64,000 nt of DNA from Terrisporobacter mayombei (GTDB lineage: Bacteria > Bacillota > Clostridia > Peptostreptococcales > Peptostreptococcaceae), in the NCBI RefSeq assembly GCF_020748465.1, contig NZ_JAHZMP010000001.1, positions 1,178,001-1,242,000 of the forward strand, written 5' to 3'. The first letter of the stretch is position 1. Every line of letters begins with the position of its first letter. Shown one piece after another: positions 16,588 to 24,850 of this stretch. The notes under the pieces are model-generated. The model had not been told where the DNA came from. It made no database searches and saw nothing but the letters and a program-made list of their open reading frames with translations. A program made the position numbers and the translations under genes.

Positions 16588-17715
16588 TTATTCATAAAGT
16601 TCTAATTCATTGGCAATTTCTTTTAAATATGTTGTTATTGGAAGATGTTGTGGACAAACATTTTCACATTGCTTACATTCTATACATTCAGATGCATTTC
16701 TATGTTTTTCTTTTAAGTTTTCATAACACACCAATGAAAAGTTAAGTTGCAATGATCCAAATCTTTTAAGGTTATTATAAATTGAAAAACATTCTGGTAT
16801 TGCAATATTTTTAGGACAATTTTCTGTACAGTAATGACATGATGTACAAGGAATTGCTATACTTGACTTTATTATAGCTCCTGCCTTTTCAATAATTTTT
16901 TCTTCTCTTTCATTCAATAGTTGAAATTCCTTCATATAACTTATATTATCTTGAAGTTGCTCATTATTGCTCATTCCACTTAATACAACCATTACATTAT
17001 CAAGGGATGCTGCATATCTTATTGCCCAGGATGCTGTGGAAAGTTGACTATTCTCTTCTTTAAATAAATTCTCTGCATCTGGTGAAATATTTGCTAAAGA
17101 TCCACCTTTAATTGGTTCCATAACAATTACAGTCTTATTGTGTTTTTTAGCCACCTCATAACATTTTTTTGATTGAACAATATCATCTTCCCAATCTATA
17201 TAATTAATTTGTAGTTGTACATATTCCATTTCTGGATGATTTGTAAGTATTTTATCAAGGACCTCTGCACTATCATGAAAAGAAAAACCAATATGTTTGA
17301 TTTTGCCTTCTGATTTTTTTTCTTTAATAAATTCGAAAGCACCCATTTCTTCTGATAATAAATATGTTTGATCTCCTATTCCATGTAGCCAGTAATAATC
17401 AAAATATTCTACTCCACATTTTATCAACTGCTCATTAAATATTTTAGGAATCTGAGACTTTTCATTTATCATAAACATTGGTAATTTATCTGTTATAGTA
17501 TAAGCGTCCCTTGGATATCGTTTTACTACTGCTTCTCTAAATGCTATTTCACTATTTCCATTATGATAAGGATATGCTGTATCAAAATAAGTAAATCCAT
17601 TTTTTATATATTCATCTACCATAGAAGTAAACTTGACCATATCAATACTCCCCTGATCATATTCATCAATAAGTGGCAAACGCATAAGACCAAATCCTAA
17701 TTTTTTAGTTTCCAT
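16588..17715 (-). CDS. Aldo/keto reductase with C-terminal 2[4Fe-4S] ferredoxin domain
   Basis: The 375-residue product has an aldo/keto reductase barrel (residues 1-270), with LGFGLMRLP at the start, FDTAYPYHNG (catalytic Asp and Tyr region) and YYWLHG (catalytic His). A ferredoxin-like tail follows, with CTSCHYCTENCP and CIECKQCENVCP. This is the clostridial AKR subgroup annotated as iron-sulfur oxidoreductases. The substrate is unknown. It lies downstream of a MerR regulator on the same strand, and they probably form one operon that responds to a reactive small molecule such as an aldehyde (inference). Confidence 0.88.
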   Translation of the reverse strand: METKKLGFGLMRLPLIDEYDQGSIDMVKFTSMVDEYIKNGFTYFDTAYPYHNGNSEIAFREAVVKRYPRDAYTITDKLPMFMINEKSQIPKIFNEQLIKCGVEYFDYYWLHGIGDQTYLLSEEMGAFEFIKEKKSEGKIKHIGFSFHDSAEVLDKILTNHPEMEYVQLQINYIDWEDDIVQSKKCYEVAKKHNKTVIVMEPIKGGSLANISPDAENLFKEENSQLSTASWAIRYAASLDNVMVVLSGMSNNEQLQDNISYMKEFQLLNEREEKIIEKAGAIIKSSIAIPCTSCHYCTENCPKNIAIPECFSIYNNLKRFGSLQLNFSLVCYENLKEKHRNASECIECKQCENVCPQHLPITTYLKEIANELELYE

Positions 17716-17853
17716 TATACTACCCCCAATTGCTTATTTTTTATTCTCCGTATTATAAATAGTATTCATTTAAGTTATATACAATTCAAAATATATCTTT
17801 AAAAATAAACATGGGTAAATCACCTAACTACTTAGTAGCTAGGCTCTTTAAAT

Positions 17854-18246
17854 TTATTGATTTTTTTCTCTTAATTCTTTTTCGTTCATTATTAAACCTT
17901 TTTCATATAAATCAATTTTATAATCTAAACGCTCTAATGTTTTATTCATTTCTTCTATTTTTTCAGCTAAAGCTTTACGTTGATCTACTAGTAATGATTT
18001 TCTCTCATCAATAGTTGAATCTCCTTGCTGAAACATAGTAACATAGTCTATTAAGACTTCTATTGGAAGACCTGCTCCCCTCATACATTTTATAAACTCA
18101 ACCCAGTTGCAATCTTCCTGAGTGTAGTCTCTTACACCGCTTTTATTTCGATTTACTGTTGGTATTAGACCCACTCTTTCATAATATCTTAAAGTATCTG
18201 CTGATAATCCATATTTTTTACTTACTTCAGTAATTGTCATAAGCAT
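17854..18246 (-). CDS. MerR-family transcriptional regulator
   Basis: The 130-residue product has the MerR N-terminal helix-turn-helix (TITEVSKKYGLSADTLRYYERVGLIP, residues 3-28) and a C-terminal dimerisation helix (about 80-120). It has no conserved metal-binding Cys pair, which fits the AdhR/NmlR-like subgroup that senses aldehydes or thiol stress. A perfect palindrome in a 19-bp spacer promoter lies 100 bases upstream, so it very probably controls its own transcription and that of the reductase downstream. Confidence 0.88.
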   Translation of the reverse strand: MLMTITEVSKKYGLSADTLRYYERVGLIPTVNRNKSGVRDYTQEDCNWVEFIKCMRGAGLPIEVLIDYVTMFQQGDSTIDERKSLLVDQRKALAEKIEEMNKTLERLDYKIDLYEKGLIMNEKELREKNQ

Positions 18247-18336
18247 GTTCCTTTCATATTCTTATAATTTACGTATTTTATAGGCTTTCTAGTTCTTCTA
18301 GTTTATCGGCCTCTAAATTTTCACTATTTTAACTTT

Positions 18337-18367
18337 ATAATAACCCTTGGAGTATACTCCAAGTCAA
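18337..18367 (-). promoter_or_regulatory. MerR-type promoter with perfect operator
   Basis: On the minus strand TTGACT (plus 18362-18367) and TATTAT (plus 18337-18342) are 19 bases apart, the elongated spacer typical of MerR-activated promoters. The spacer region holds the perfect 18-bp palindrome CTTGGAGTATACTCCAAG (18346-18363). Confidence 0.85.
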
Positions 18368-18455
18368 GTCAAATTTTATATTAAATAATAAAAATCCAAT
18401 TGAGCTACACATCAAGTCTTTAATTAAAGATATACTTTGTTTGTTTCCTAAATTA

Positions 18456-18718
18456 TTAGTTAGTAACAGAATATTTAAAACAGATATACATATTCCCAAT
18501 GCTATAACTATTTAAACTAAAGAGAAAACCAAATACGGAAGCTAGAGTTGATCTAAATACTACTTTTAAGGAATTTTTAACTCCATAACTTCCATCACTA
18601 AAAAAGCAATTAATATTACCACCATAATTAGTGCTTTAAAAGATATATTAAGTTCATCCCAATCATGCTTAAATTCTTTAATTAGAAGATCTTTTCTATT
18701 ACAATCTTTATTTGACAT
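18456..18718 (-). pseudogene. Frameshifted small membrane-protein gene
   Basis: A 50-codon frame starts at 18718 and runs to TAA at 18566 (…FKALIMVVILIAFLVMEVME…). A second frame overlaps it and continues (GSYGVKNSLKVVFRSTLASV, then FGFLFSLNSYSIGNMY) to TAA at 18456. Joined by a single shift they give one hydrophobic protein of about 85 residues. I do not recognise the family. The first ATG overlaps the -10 box of the promoter at 18717-18747, so this start is doubtful and the piece may be a truncated remnant of a larger transporter. Confidence 0.4.
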
Positions 18719-18747
18719 AATATATCCTTGAGTTAACTCTAAGTCAA
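18717..18747 (-). promoter_or_regulatory. Second MerR-type promoter, with a damaged operator
   Basis: On the minus strand TTGACT (plus 18742-18747) and TATTAT (plus 18717-18722) are again 19 bases apart. The spacer reads CTTAGAGTTAACTCAAG on that strand, which is the palindrome of the promoter at 18337-18367 lacking one base in its right arm. It would read into the decayed membrane gene and then merR. Confidence 0.65.
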
Positions 18748-18758
18748 GGATTTTATAT

Positions 18759-18793
18759 TAAAAAAGAGAGTGCAAATTACTCTACACTCTCTC
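18759..18793 (-). terminator. Terminator of the sulfite/nitrite reductase gene
   Basis: The stem AGAGAGTG/CACTCTCT is followed by T's on the minus strand. Confidence 0.85.
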
Positions 18794-18797
18794 ATTG

Positions 18798-20348
18798 CTA
18801 TACTAAATATTTATTAATTATTTTATCTAGATCTTCTGTATTACTTTTTATAAATTCTTCGTATGTTGTTTTTGAATTGTCTATCTCCATAGCTAAATCA
18901 TATAAAAACTTAGGAATATCTTCTCTTATTATATCTCCAACTTTTTTACCTAAAACTGTTCCATCTTTTCCATGTCTTCCATCCATATGAAGCTCAAATG
19001 CTTCTTTTGAAACATCATTGACTCTTTTTTTCTTACCAGCAAAGCCAAGGGCTCCTATTTGATGTGTTCCACATGAATTGTTGCAACCAGAAATACGAAT
19101 TGATGGTAATACATCTTTTTCTAAAACTTTTGATTTAAAATATTCTAATATTTCATTTAGTAAGTATTGACTATGAGCAATACCTATTTGGCATGTTGGT
19201 ACACCTATACATGCTGTACTTTGAGCTAATAAAGTTTCTCCACCTAAGTTTTGAGTAAGCTCTATTAATTCTTTCGTTTCATTTCCATTTAAGTTTCTTA
19301 TATATATACCTTCACTCATTGATAATCTTATTTCAACTTCTTCTACATTTTCTATATTTTCAATTATAGATTTCAAAGTATCTAATTTTAAAATTCCTCC
19401 AACTGGATGGAAGTAAACTGTATATAATCCTTCTTGTTTTTGTTCTATTAATCTAGGATGAACTAAATCTGCTTTTATACCTTTTTTATTGTATTCTTTT
19501 TTATTTACAATTAAATCTAAATGTTCTTTTTTCATAACCTCAGCTAAATGCTTGTTATAACACTCTATTAATGCCTCTTCACCCATTCTAGCTTGTATAT
19601 ATCTAGTACGAGCTTTATTTTTATTTGAGTAATCACCTTCTGCAATAAATAAATTAGTTATAGCTTCTACATGGTACAATACTTCCTCAGGCTCTATTAA
19701 CTCACCAAATTCAACTGATTTAAGAGGATTATTTCCAAGTCCTCCTGCTAAATAAACTTTAAAAAATTCTTTGTCATCTTTTTTAGTAGCTATAAATCCT
19801 AAATCTGCTATTTGAGCATTACCTCTGTCACTTTCGCTGCTTGAAAAGGATACTTTTAGCTTTCTAGGTAATTTGTAAGTAGTTATTTTTTTCATAAAAT
19901 GCTCATTTACTGCCTTAGCATATTCAGTTACATCAAAAGCTTCTTCTTTATCCACACCACTTAGGGGTGAAATAGACACATTTCTTGGGAAGTTTCCTCC
20001 TCCACCTCTTGTATATATGTTGTGTTGAAGTGCTTCTTCCATTGTGTCGCAAACTTCGTCTATACTTAGTCCATGTAATTGAACAGCTTGACGTGTAGTA
20101 GTATGTACACTATCTAAATTTCTTTCATTGGCAAATTTATAAATTAATTTTAGTTGCTCAACATTTAAAATTCCAGATGGTATTCTAAGTCTTATCATAA
20201 ACTCTTCTCCACCACGATGTGCATACACACCCATTCCACCTGAAGTACCCTTAAATTCTAAGGCAGATATTTCTTTTCTTTCAAATCTGTGACCTATTGA
20301 TCTAAAATCAGCTATTTCAGCTAATAAATTTTCTTTTAAATTATTCAT
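18798..20348 (-). CDS. Ferredoxin-type siroheme sulfite/nitrite reductase
   Basis: The 516-residue product has two ferredoxin-like half domains. The siroheme-[4Fe-4S] ligands are visible as STACIGVPTCQIG (Cys-x5-Cys) and ISGCNNSCGTHQIG (Cys-x3-Cys). It carries out a six-electron reduction of sulfite to sulfide or nitrite to ammonia. Sequence alone does not settle which, and no nitrate or sulfate assimilation genes lie nearby. GGGAG stands 8 bases ahead of the ATG, and an extended -10 box (TGGTATAAT on the minus strand, near plus 20395) may be its promoter. It forms a single-gene unit. Confidence 0.85.
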   Translation of the reverse strand: MNNLKENLLAEIADFRSIGHRFERKEISALEFKGTSGGMGVYAHRGGEEFMIRLRIPSGILNVEQLKLIYKFANERNLDSVHTTTRQAVQLHGLSIDEVCDTMEEALQHNIYTRGGGGNFPRNVSISPLSGVDKEEAFDVTEYAKAVNEHFMKKITTYKLPRKLKVSFSSSESDRGNAQIADLGFIATKKDDKEFFKVYLAGGLGNNPLKSVEFGELIEPEEVLYHVEAITNLFIAEGDYSNKNKARTRYIQARMGEEALIECYNKHLAEVMKKEHLDLIVNKKEYNKKGIKADLVHPRLIEQKQEGLYTVYFHPVGGILKLDTLKSIIENIENVEEVEIRLSMSEGIYIRNLNGNETKELIELTQNLGGETLLAQSTACIGVPTCQIGIAHSQYLLNEILEYFKSKVLEKDVLPSIRISGCNNSCGTHQIGALGFAGKKKRVNDVSKEAFELHMDGRHGKDGTVLGKKVGDIIREDIPKFLYDLAMEIDNSKTTYEEFIKSNTEDLDKIINKYLV

Positions 20349-20499
20349 TATACGCTCTCCCTCTCATAGTCCAGTTCATTTCAATTAGTAAATTATACCA
20401 TAATATTCGATATATTTAGACATGAAAAAGGCCATTTATACATTGGAAATTCTAATGATTGTTATAAGTTTTACCTATCATTAATTTTGTGTAAAATTC

Positions 20500-20543
20500 A
20501 AAAAGTAAGGATGATAATTGAAAATTATCATCCTTACTTTTTA
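20500..20543 (-). terminator. Terminator downstream of xylB
   Basis: The 16-bp perfect stem AGTAAGGATGATAATT with its complement has T's on the minus-strand side. It ends the xylAB transcript. Confidence 0.9.
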
Positions 20544-20550
20544 TATACTA

Positions 20551-20619
20551 GGAATTTAAGCAACGTAGTTGACTGAAGCGACAGCGAAGGCACCTCGTTT
20601 GCGATATGAGCAAAGCGAA
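20551..20619 (-). repeat. GC-richer element, candidate dispersed repeat
   Basis: About 69 bases between the xylB stop and its terminator are far richer in G and C than their surroundings. They contain internally repetitive pieces such as GCGAAGG, GCGATATGAGC and AAAGCGAA. No ORF or clean hairpin accounts for it. It looks like a short interspersed repeat, but only one copy is present here, so this is a guess. Confidence 0.35.
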
Positions 20620-20622
20620 TTT

Positions 20623-22092
20623 TTATATTAATTCATCGTATAAGTTTTTAACTGTTGGATAGATTTTTTTAAACTTATTATATCTTACTTCATATTTTTC
20701 TACTAATTCTTTTTCTGGTTCTATAGTCTCTGTTACTTTTACTAATTTATTAACTGCATCTTCAATACTTTCAAATTCATTACAAGCTACAGCTGCAAGT
20801 ATGGCACCACCTAAAGCTGGACCTTCTTCACTTTCTATCATATCAACTTTTAAATTAAGTACGTTTGAAATAATTTTCTTCCAAAGAGAGCTTTTTGCTC
20901 CACCACCACAAATTTTTGTTCTTTCTATATTTATACCTAATGATTTTGCCACTTCTAATGAATCTCTAAGAGCAAAGGCAACACCTTCTAAAATTGCTTG
21001 AGTCATCTCACTTCTAGAAGTATCCATGCTCATTCCTATAAATGTTCCTCTTGCATTTGGGTTATTGTGAGGAGATCTTTCACCCATTAAATATGGTAAG
21101 AAGTAAACATTATTTTCGCCAAGTTTAGTAATATCTTCTTGCTCCTTAGCATAATCCTTTGTATTTAAAATTTCTTCACTCCACCATTTGTTACAAGACG
21201 CTGCACTTAACATACATCCCATTAGATGATAATTACCGTCAGCATGATCAAAAGAATGTAGAGCATTATTTGAATCCACTCCAAACTTCTTAGAAGATAT
21301 AAATATAGTTCCTGATGTTCCAAGAGATATATTACATCTTCCATCGCCCACAGTACCTGTGCCTATGGCTGCTGCTGCATTGTCTCCAGCACCTGCTACA
21401 ACTTTTACTGTATTTAGTATTTCTAACTCTTTTGCTATTTCATCTGCTACATTACCTACAATTTCATAGCTTTCGTACACTTTTGCCAATTGTTCTTCTT
21501 TTATTCCACAGATATCTATCATTTCTTTTGACCAACATCTATTTTCCACATCAAATATTAACATTCCCGAAGCATCTGACACGTCTGTACAGTGAACACC
21601 ACTTAATTTATAAGCTATATAATCCTTAGGTAACATTATTTTTTTAATTTTTTCAAAGTTTTGTGGCTCTTTATTTTTCACCCATAAAATCTTAGGCGCA
21701 GTAAATCCTGTGAAAGATATGTTTGCTGTATATTTTGATAAAGTTTCTTTTCCTATTACTTCATTTAAATAATCACATTCTTCTTTTGTTCTTCCATCGT
21801 TCCAAAGAAGAGCTGGTCTTATTACATCATCATTTTCATCTAAAATAACAAGTCCATGCATTTGCCCACCAAAGCTGATTCCAGCTACTTGGCTTTTATC
21901 TATATCTTTTATTAATTCTTTTAAACCTACCATAGTTTGTGCATACCAATCTTCTGGATTTTGCTCAGACCATCCTGGATTAGGAAAATATAGTGGATAT
22001 TCTTTTGATACAATATTGCATATGTTTCCACTACCATCCATTAAAAGTAATTTTACTGCTGAAGTTCCCAAATCTATACCTATATAATACAT
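20623..22092 (-). CDS. xylB: Xylulokinase
   Basis: It phosphorylates D-xylulose to xylulose 5-phosphate for the pentose phosphate pathway. The product is a FGGY-family kinase of about 489 residues. N-terminal ATP-binding YYIGIDLGTSAVKLLLMD, the Gly-rich GAGDNAAAAIGTG near the middle and the FGGY segment GGGAKSSLW are all present. A longer frame opens at 22179, but the start at 22092 is correct: AGGGGG lies 6 bases ahead and the protein then begins MYYIGID, as in other XylB. It lies downstream of xylA, separated by a terminator-like hairpin that may lower its expression. Confidence 0.94.
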   Translation of the reverse strand: MYYIGIDLGTSAVKLLLMDGSGNICNIVSKEYPLYFPNPGWSEQNPEDWYAQTMVGLKELIKDIDKSQVAGISFGGQMHGLVILDENDDVIRPALLWNDGRTKEECDYLNEVIGKETLSKYTANISFTGFTAPKILWVKNKEPQNFEKIKKIMLPKDYIAYKLSGVHCTDVSDASGMLIFDVENRCWSKEMIDICGIKEEQLAKVYESYEIVGNVADEIAKELEILNTVKVVAGAGDNAAAAIGTGTVGDGRCNISLGTSGTIFISSKKFGVDSNNALHSFDHADGNYHLMGCMLSAASCNKWWSEEILNTKDYAKEQEDITKLGENNVYFLPYLMGERSPHNNPNARGTFIGMSMDTSRSEMTQAILEGVAFALRDSLEVAKSLGINIERTKICGGGAKSSLWKKIISNVLNLKVDMIESEEGPALGGAILAAVACNEFESIEDAVNKLVKVTETIEPEKELVEKYEVRYNKFKKIYPTVKNLYDELI

Positions 22093-22145
22093 AAGCATCC
22101 CCCTGCATATTATTTCCTCAAATTTTACGTTTTTATTATTAGTTA

Positions 22146-22197
22146 GAAAAAAGGTTGTAGTAAAGAAAGCAGAAGCCATTATTTATTACAACCTTTA
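22146..22197 (-). terminator. Intercistronic terminator-like hairpin between xylA and xylB
   Basis: AAAGGTTGTA-TAAA pairs with TTTA-TACAACCTTT (one mismatch) and is followed by T's on the minus strand, 11 bases after the xylA stop. Because xylB follows without an obvious new promoter, it probably terminates partially or stabilises the xylA message. Confidence 0.65.
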
Positions 22198-22207
22198 AAA
22201 TACTTTA

Positions 22208-23548
22208 CTATTTAGTTTCCATTATGTATTGGTTTAATCTACTTTCTAATAATTCTTGTCTTCCTGAAGCATTTGGAGTTACTCCATTTTCTAGAACATA
22301 AGCTTCTAATTCTTTGAATCCAACTGTTCCATCTATTATATCTTTTCCTAAACCTTCTTTATAAGAAGCATATCTTCTTTCTTTGAAATCTTCAAATACT
22401 TTATCTTCTATTAATCTAGCCGCAACTTTTAACCCTCTAGCAAAAGCATCCATACCTGCTATATAAGAATAGAATAAATCAGATTCTTCAAAAGAAGCTC
22501 TACGAACTTTTGAGTCAAAGTTTAATCCACCTTTGTCAAATCCACCATCTAATAATATTTCATACATAGCTAAAGTAGTTTCATATACGTTTGTTGGGAA
22601 TTGATCTGTATCCCATCCTAACATTAAGTCTCCTTGATTAGCATCAACACTTCCTAATACTCCATTTATTCTACATTGATTTAATTCATGTTGGAAAGTA
22701 TGCCCCGCAAGTGTAGCATGGTTAGCTTCTATATTTAATTTAAAGTCATCTTGTAAGTTATATTTTCTTAAGAATGCTAATACTGTAGCAGTATCAAAAT
22801 CATATTGATGTTTAGTTGGCTCTTTTGGTTTTGGTTCTATTAATAATTGTCCTTCAAATCCTATTTCTTTCTTATAATCTACTGCCATTTGTAATAATCT
22901 ACCTAAGTTGTCTAATTCTAATCCAGTATCAGTGTTTAGAAGTGTTTCATATCCTTCTCTTCCACCCCAGAATACATAGTTAACTCCACCTAATTCCTTA
23001 GTTACATCCATAGCTTTTTTGATTTGAGCTGCGGCATAAGCAAATACTGTTGCATTGCAAGAAGTTCCAGCACCGTGAACGAATTTATCATCACCAAATG
23101 CATTTGTAGTTCCCCATAAACACTTGATTCCTGTTCTTCTCATTTCTTCTTTTATTACTTCAACTATTTCATCAAGGTTAGCATTAGTTTCAGCTAAAGT
23201 CTTTCCTCTTGGAGCTACGTCCACATCGTGGAAGCAGAAGAATGGTATTTGCATTTTCTCCATAAATTCAAATGATGCATGTACTCTTTCTTTTGCTATT
23301 TCCAAAGCGTCTTCTCTTTGATCCCAAGGTCTGTGCATAGTTGCTCCACCGAATGGGTCATTTCCCATATATGTTAATGTATGCCAGTAACTCATAGCAA
23401 ATCTACAGTGCTCTTTCATTGTTTTACCCATCACTACTTCATCTGGATTATAGTATTTGAAAGCTAAAGGATTTTTACTTGTTGGCCCTTCATAATTTAC
23501 TTTTTCAATTCCTTTAAAATATGTTTTTGTTTCTACTATTGTACTCAT
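22208..23548 (-). CDS. xylA: Xylose isomerase
   Basis: It isomerises D-xylose to D-xylulose. The product is a class II enzyme of about 446 residues. Visible landmarks are [12 protein letters not shown] (catalytic His and metal Asp), [14 protein letters not shown] (metal Glu region), [18 protein letters not shown] and [15 protein letters not shown] (metal ligands), and GSVDANQGD. The ATG at 23548 is preferred to the one at 23557, which is almost fused to the GGAGG ribosome site. A XylR-type operator lies just upstream, and xylR is divergent. Confidence 0.95.
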   Translation of the reverse strand: MSTIVETKTYFKGIEKVNYEGPTSKNPLAFKYYNPDEVVMGKTMKEHCRFAMSYWHTLTYMGNDPFGGATMHRPWDQREDALEIAKERVHASFEFMEKMQIPFFCFHDVDVAPRGKTLAETNANLDEIVEVIKEEMRRTGIKCLWGTTNAFGDDKFVHGAGTSCNATVFAYAAAQIKKAMDVTKELGGVNYVFWGGREGYETLLNTDTGLELDNLGRLLQMAVDYKKEIGFEGQLLIEPKPKEPTKHQYDFDTATVLAFLRKYNLQDDFKLNIEANHATLAGHTFQHELNQCRINGVLGSVDANQGDLMLGWDTDQFPTNVYETTLAMYEILLDGGFDKGGLNFDSKVRRASFEESDLFYSYIAGMDAFARGLKVAARLIEDKVFEDFKERRYASYKEGLGKDIIDGTVGFKELEAYVLENGVTPNASGRQELLESRLNQYIMETK

Positions 23549-23564
23549 TGTTAACATTCCTCCA

Positions 23565-23585
23565 TTTGTTTATTGATTGAACTAA
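23565..23585 (-). promoter_or_regulatory. XylR operator upstream of xylA
   Basis: On the minus strand TTAGTTCA, 5 bases, then TAAACAAA. This matches the perfect palindrome upstream of galM (TTAGTTTA, 5 bases, TAAACTAA) with one change in each arm. It lies between the divergent xylA and xylR. Confidence 0.7.
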
Positions 23586-23674
23586 TTAAATTTACTATTT
23601 CTTAATTTATCCTATATATCTTCTTTATGTGCTAAAATAATATTAAACATTATATTTAGTAAAAGGAGATTAAC

Positions 23675-24832
23675 ATGCCTGCTGCAAGTCAAGAATTAAT
23701 TAGAAATATTAATAACAATCTTATACTTGAGTCTATTTTAAATTATGGTCCCATATCTCGTGCAGATCTTTCTAAGAAGCTGAATTTGACTAAGGCCACT
23801 ATTTCTGCAATTGTACAAGATTTGATTGATCATTCTTTAGTAGTTGAAATCGGAAGTAAAGATACTCACGTAGGTCGTAAGCCTATACTTTTATGCTTCA
23901 ACCAAAAATGTGCTTATGCTATTTCCATAGATTTAAACGCAGAATATATTGCTGTATACCTTTCAGATTTAAAAGGTGAGAAAATATACTCTTCTCGTTA
24001 TAAAAATAATTTGGATTCTGCAACACTTTTAGAAAAACTTAAAGCCATAATAAAGCATATTATAACTTTAGTTCCTGATTCAAAATATGGTGTTGTGGGA
24101 ATCACTATTGGTATTCATGGTATTACATTTAATAATGAAGTTATATTTACACCTTATTACAATTTAACTGAACTAGATATAGCTTCTGATCTAAATAAAA
24201 CTTTTAATATTCCTGTATATATAGAAAATGAGGCTAATCTATCTGTTATAGGCGAAAAAACTTTCTTCAATGATTATTCCAACATAGTAAATATAAGTAT
24301 ACATACGGGAGTTGGTCTCGGTCTAATTATAGATAATAAACTTTATACAGGTTATAGTGGCTTTGCCGGTGAATTTGGTCACTCTATTGTTGTTCCAAAT
24401 GGAAAGCCTTGTCCCTGTGGTAATAATGGTTGCTTAGAGCAATATGTATCTGAAACATCACTTCTTCGACATTACTCTCAACTAAAAGGTTCAGAGATAA
24501 AAGATATTGATGTTCTAATTTCAGATTATTTATATGGAGATATAGAAGCTAATCAAGTTATTAAATCTTTCATTAATTATATGTCTATAGCCGTAAATAA
24601 TATTTTAACTACTTTCAACCCTCATATTATTATCATAAACAGTGCCATAACTACTTATCTTCCAAACATAATAGAAAAGATAAAAAATAGTATGAACAGT
24701 CGAATGTCTAAATATATAAACATAGTTCCAACAACACTTCAAAATAATTCAATTTTATTAGGCGGTGTTTACATTGTTAGTAAAAACTTCCTTAAAATTG
24801 ATAACTTTGTTCTAAGTAGCAAATATGATTAA
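23675..24832 (+). CDS. xylR: Xylose operon repressor XylR, ROK family
   Basis: The 385-residue product has an N-terminal winged helix (RNINNNLILESILNYGPISRADLSKKL, with LTKATISAIVQDLI as recognition region, residues 10-55) and a ROK sugar-binding domain. That domain has GVGLGLIIDNKLYTGYSGFAGEFGH and the zinc motif CPCGNNGCLE around residues 249-258. In Firmicutes XylR binds operators of the TTAGTTT type and releases them on xylose. Two such sites occur here. It is divergent from xylA and convergent with the ABC permease gene, with its last codons inside the shared terminator. Confidence 0.92.
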   Translation: MPAASQELIRNINNNLILESILNYGPISRADLSKKLNLTKATISAIVQDLIDHSLVVEIGSKDTHVGRKPILLCFNQKCAYAISIDLNAEYIAVYLSDLKGEKIYSSRYKNNLDSATLLEKLKAIIKHIITLVPDSKYGVVGITIGIHGITFNNEVIFTPYYNLTELDIASDLNKTFNIPVYIENEANLSVIGEKTFFNDYSNIVNISIHTGVGLGLIIDNKLYTGYSGFAGEFGHSIVVPNGKPCPCGNNGCLEQYVSETSLLRHYSQLKGSEIKDIDVLISDYLYGDIEANQVIKSFINYMSIAVNNILTTFNPHIIIINSAITTYLPNIIEKIKNSMNSRMSKYINIVPTTLQNNSILLGGVYIVSKNFLKIDNFVLSSKYD

Positions 24833-24850
24833 TCATATTTGCTACTTAGA
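24811..24850. terminator. 40-bp perfect palindrome ending xylR and the permease gene
   Basis: Twenty bases (TCTAAGTAGCAAATATGATT) are followed immediately by their exact complement. The stem contains the last codons and stop of xylR on the plus strand and the stop codon of the permease on the minus strand. It is flanked by TTCTTTT on the right and an A/T tract on the left. Confidence 0.85.

Noticed and set aside
17818..17842. Small hairpin between merR and the aldo/keto reductase gene
   Set aside because: The stem CCTA-CTAC/GTAG-TAGG has no T run on the minus strand, so it does not look like a terminator; the two genes are treated as one operon.
18566..18718. Intact 50-residue small membrane protein
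   Set aside because: Its ATG overlaps the -10 box of the promoter that should express it, and the reading continues better in another frame, so it is listed as a frameshifted remnant.
22093..22179. N-terminal extension of xylB from the ATG at 22179
   Set aside because: It runs through the terminator-like hairpin and has no ribosome site. The protein starting at 22092 matches the FGGY kinase N-terminus exactly.
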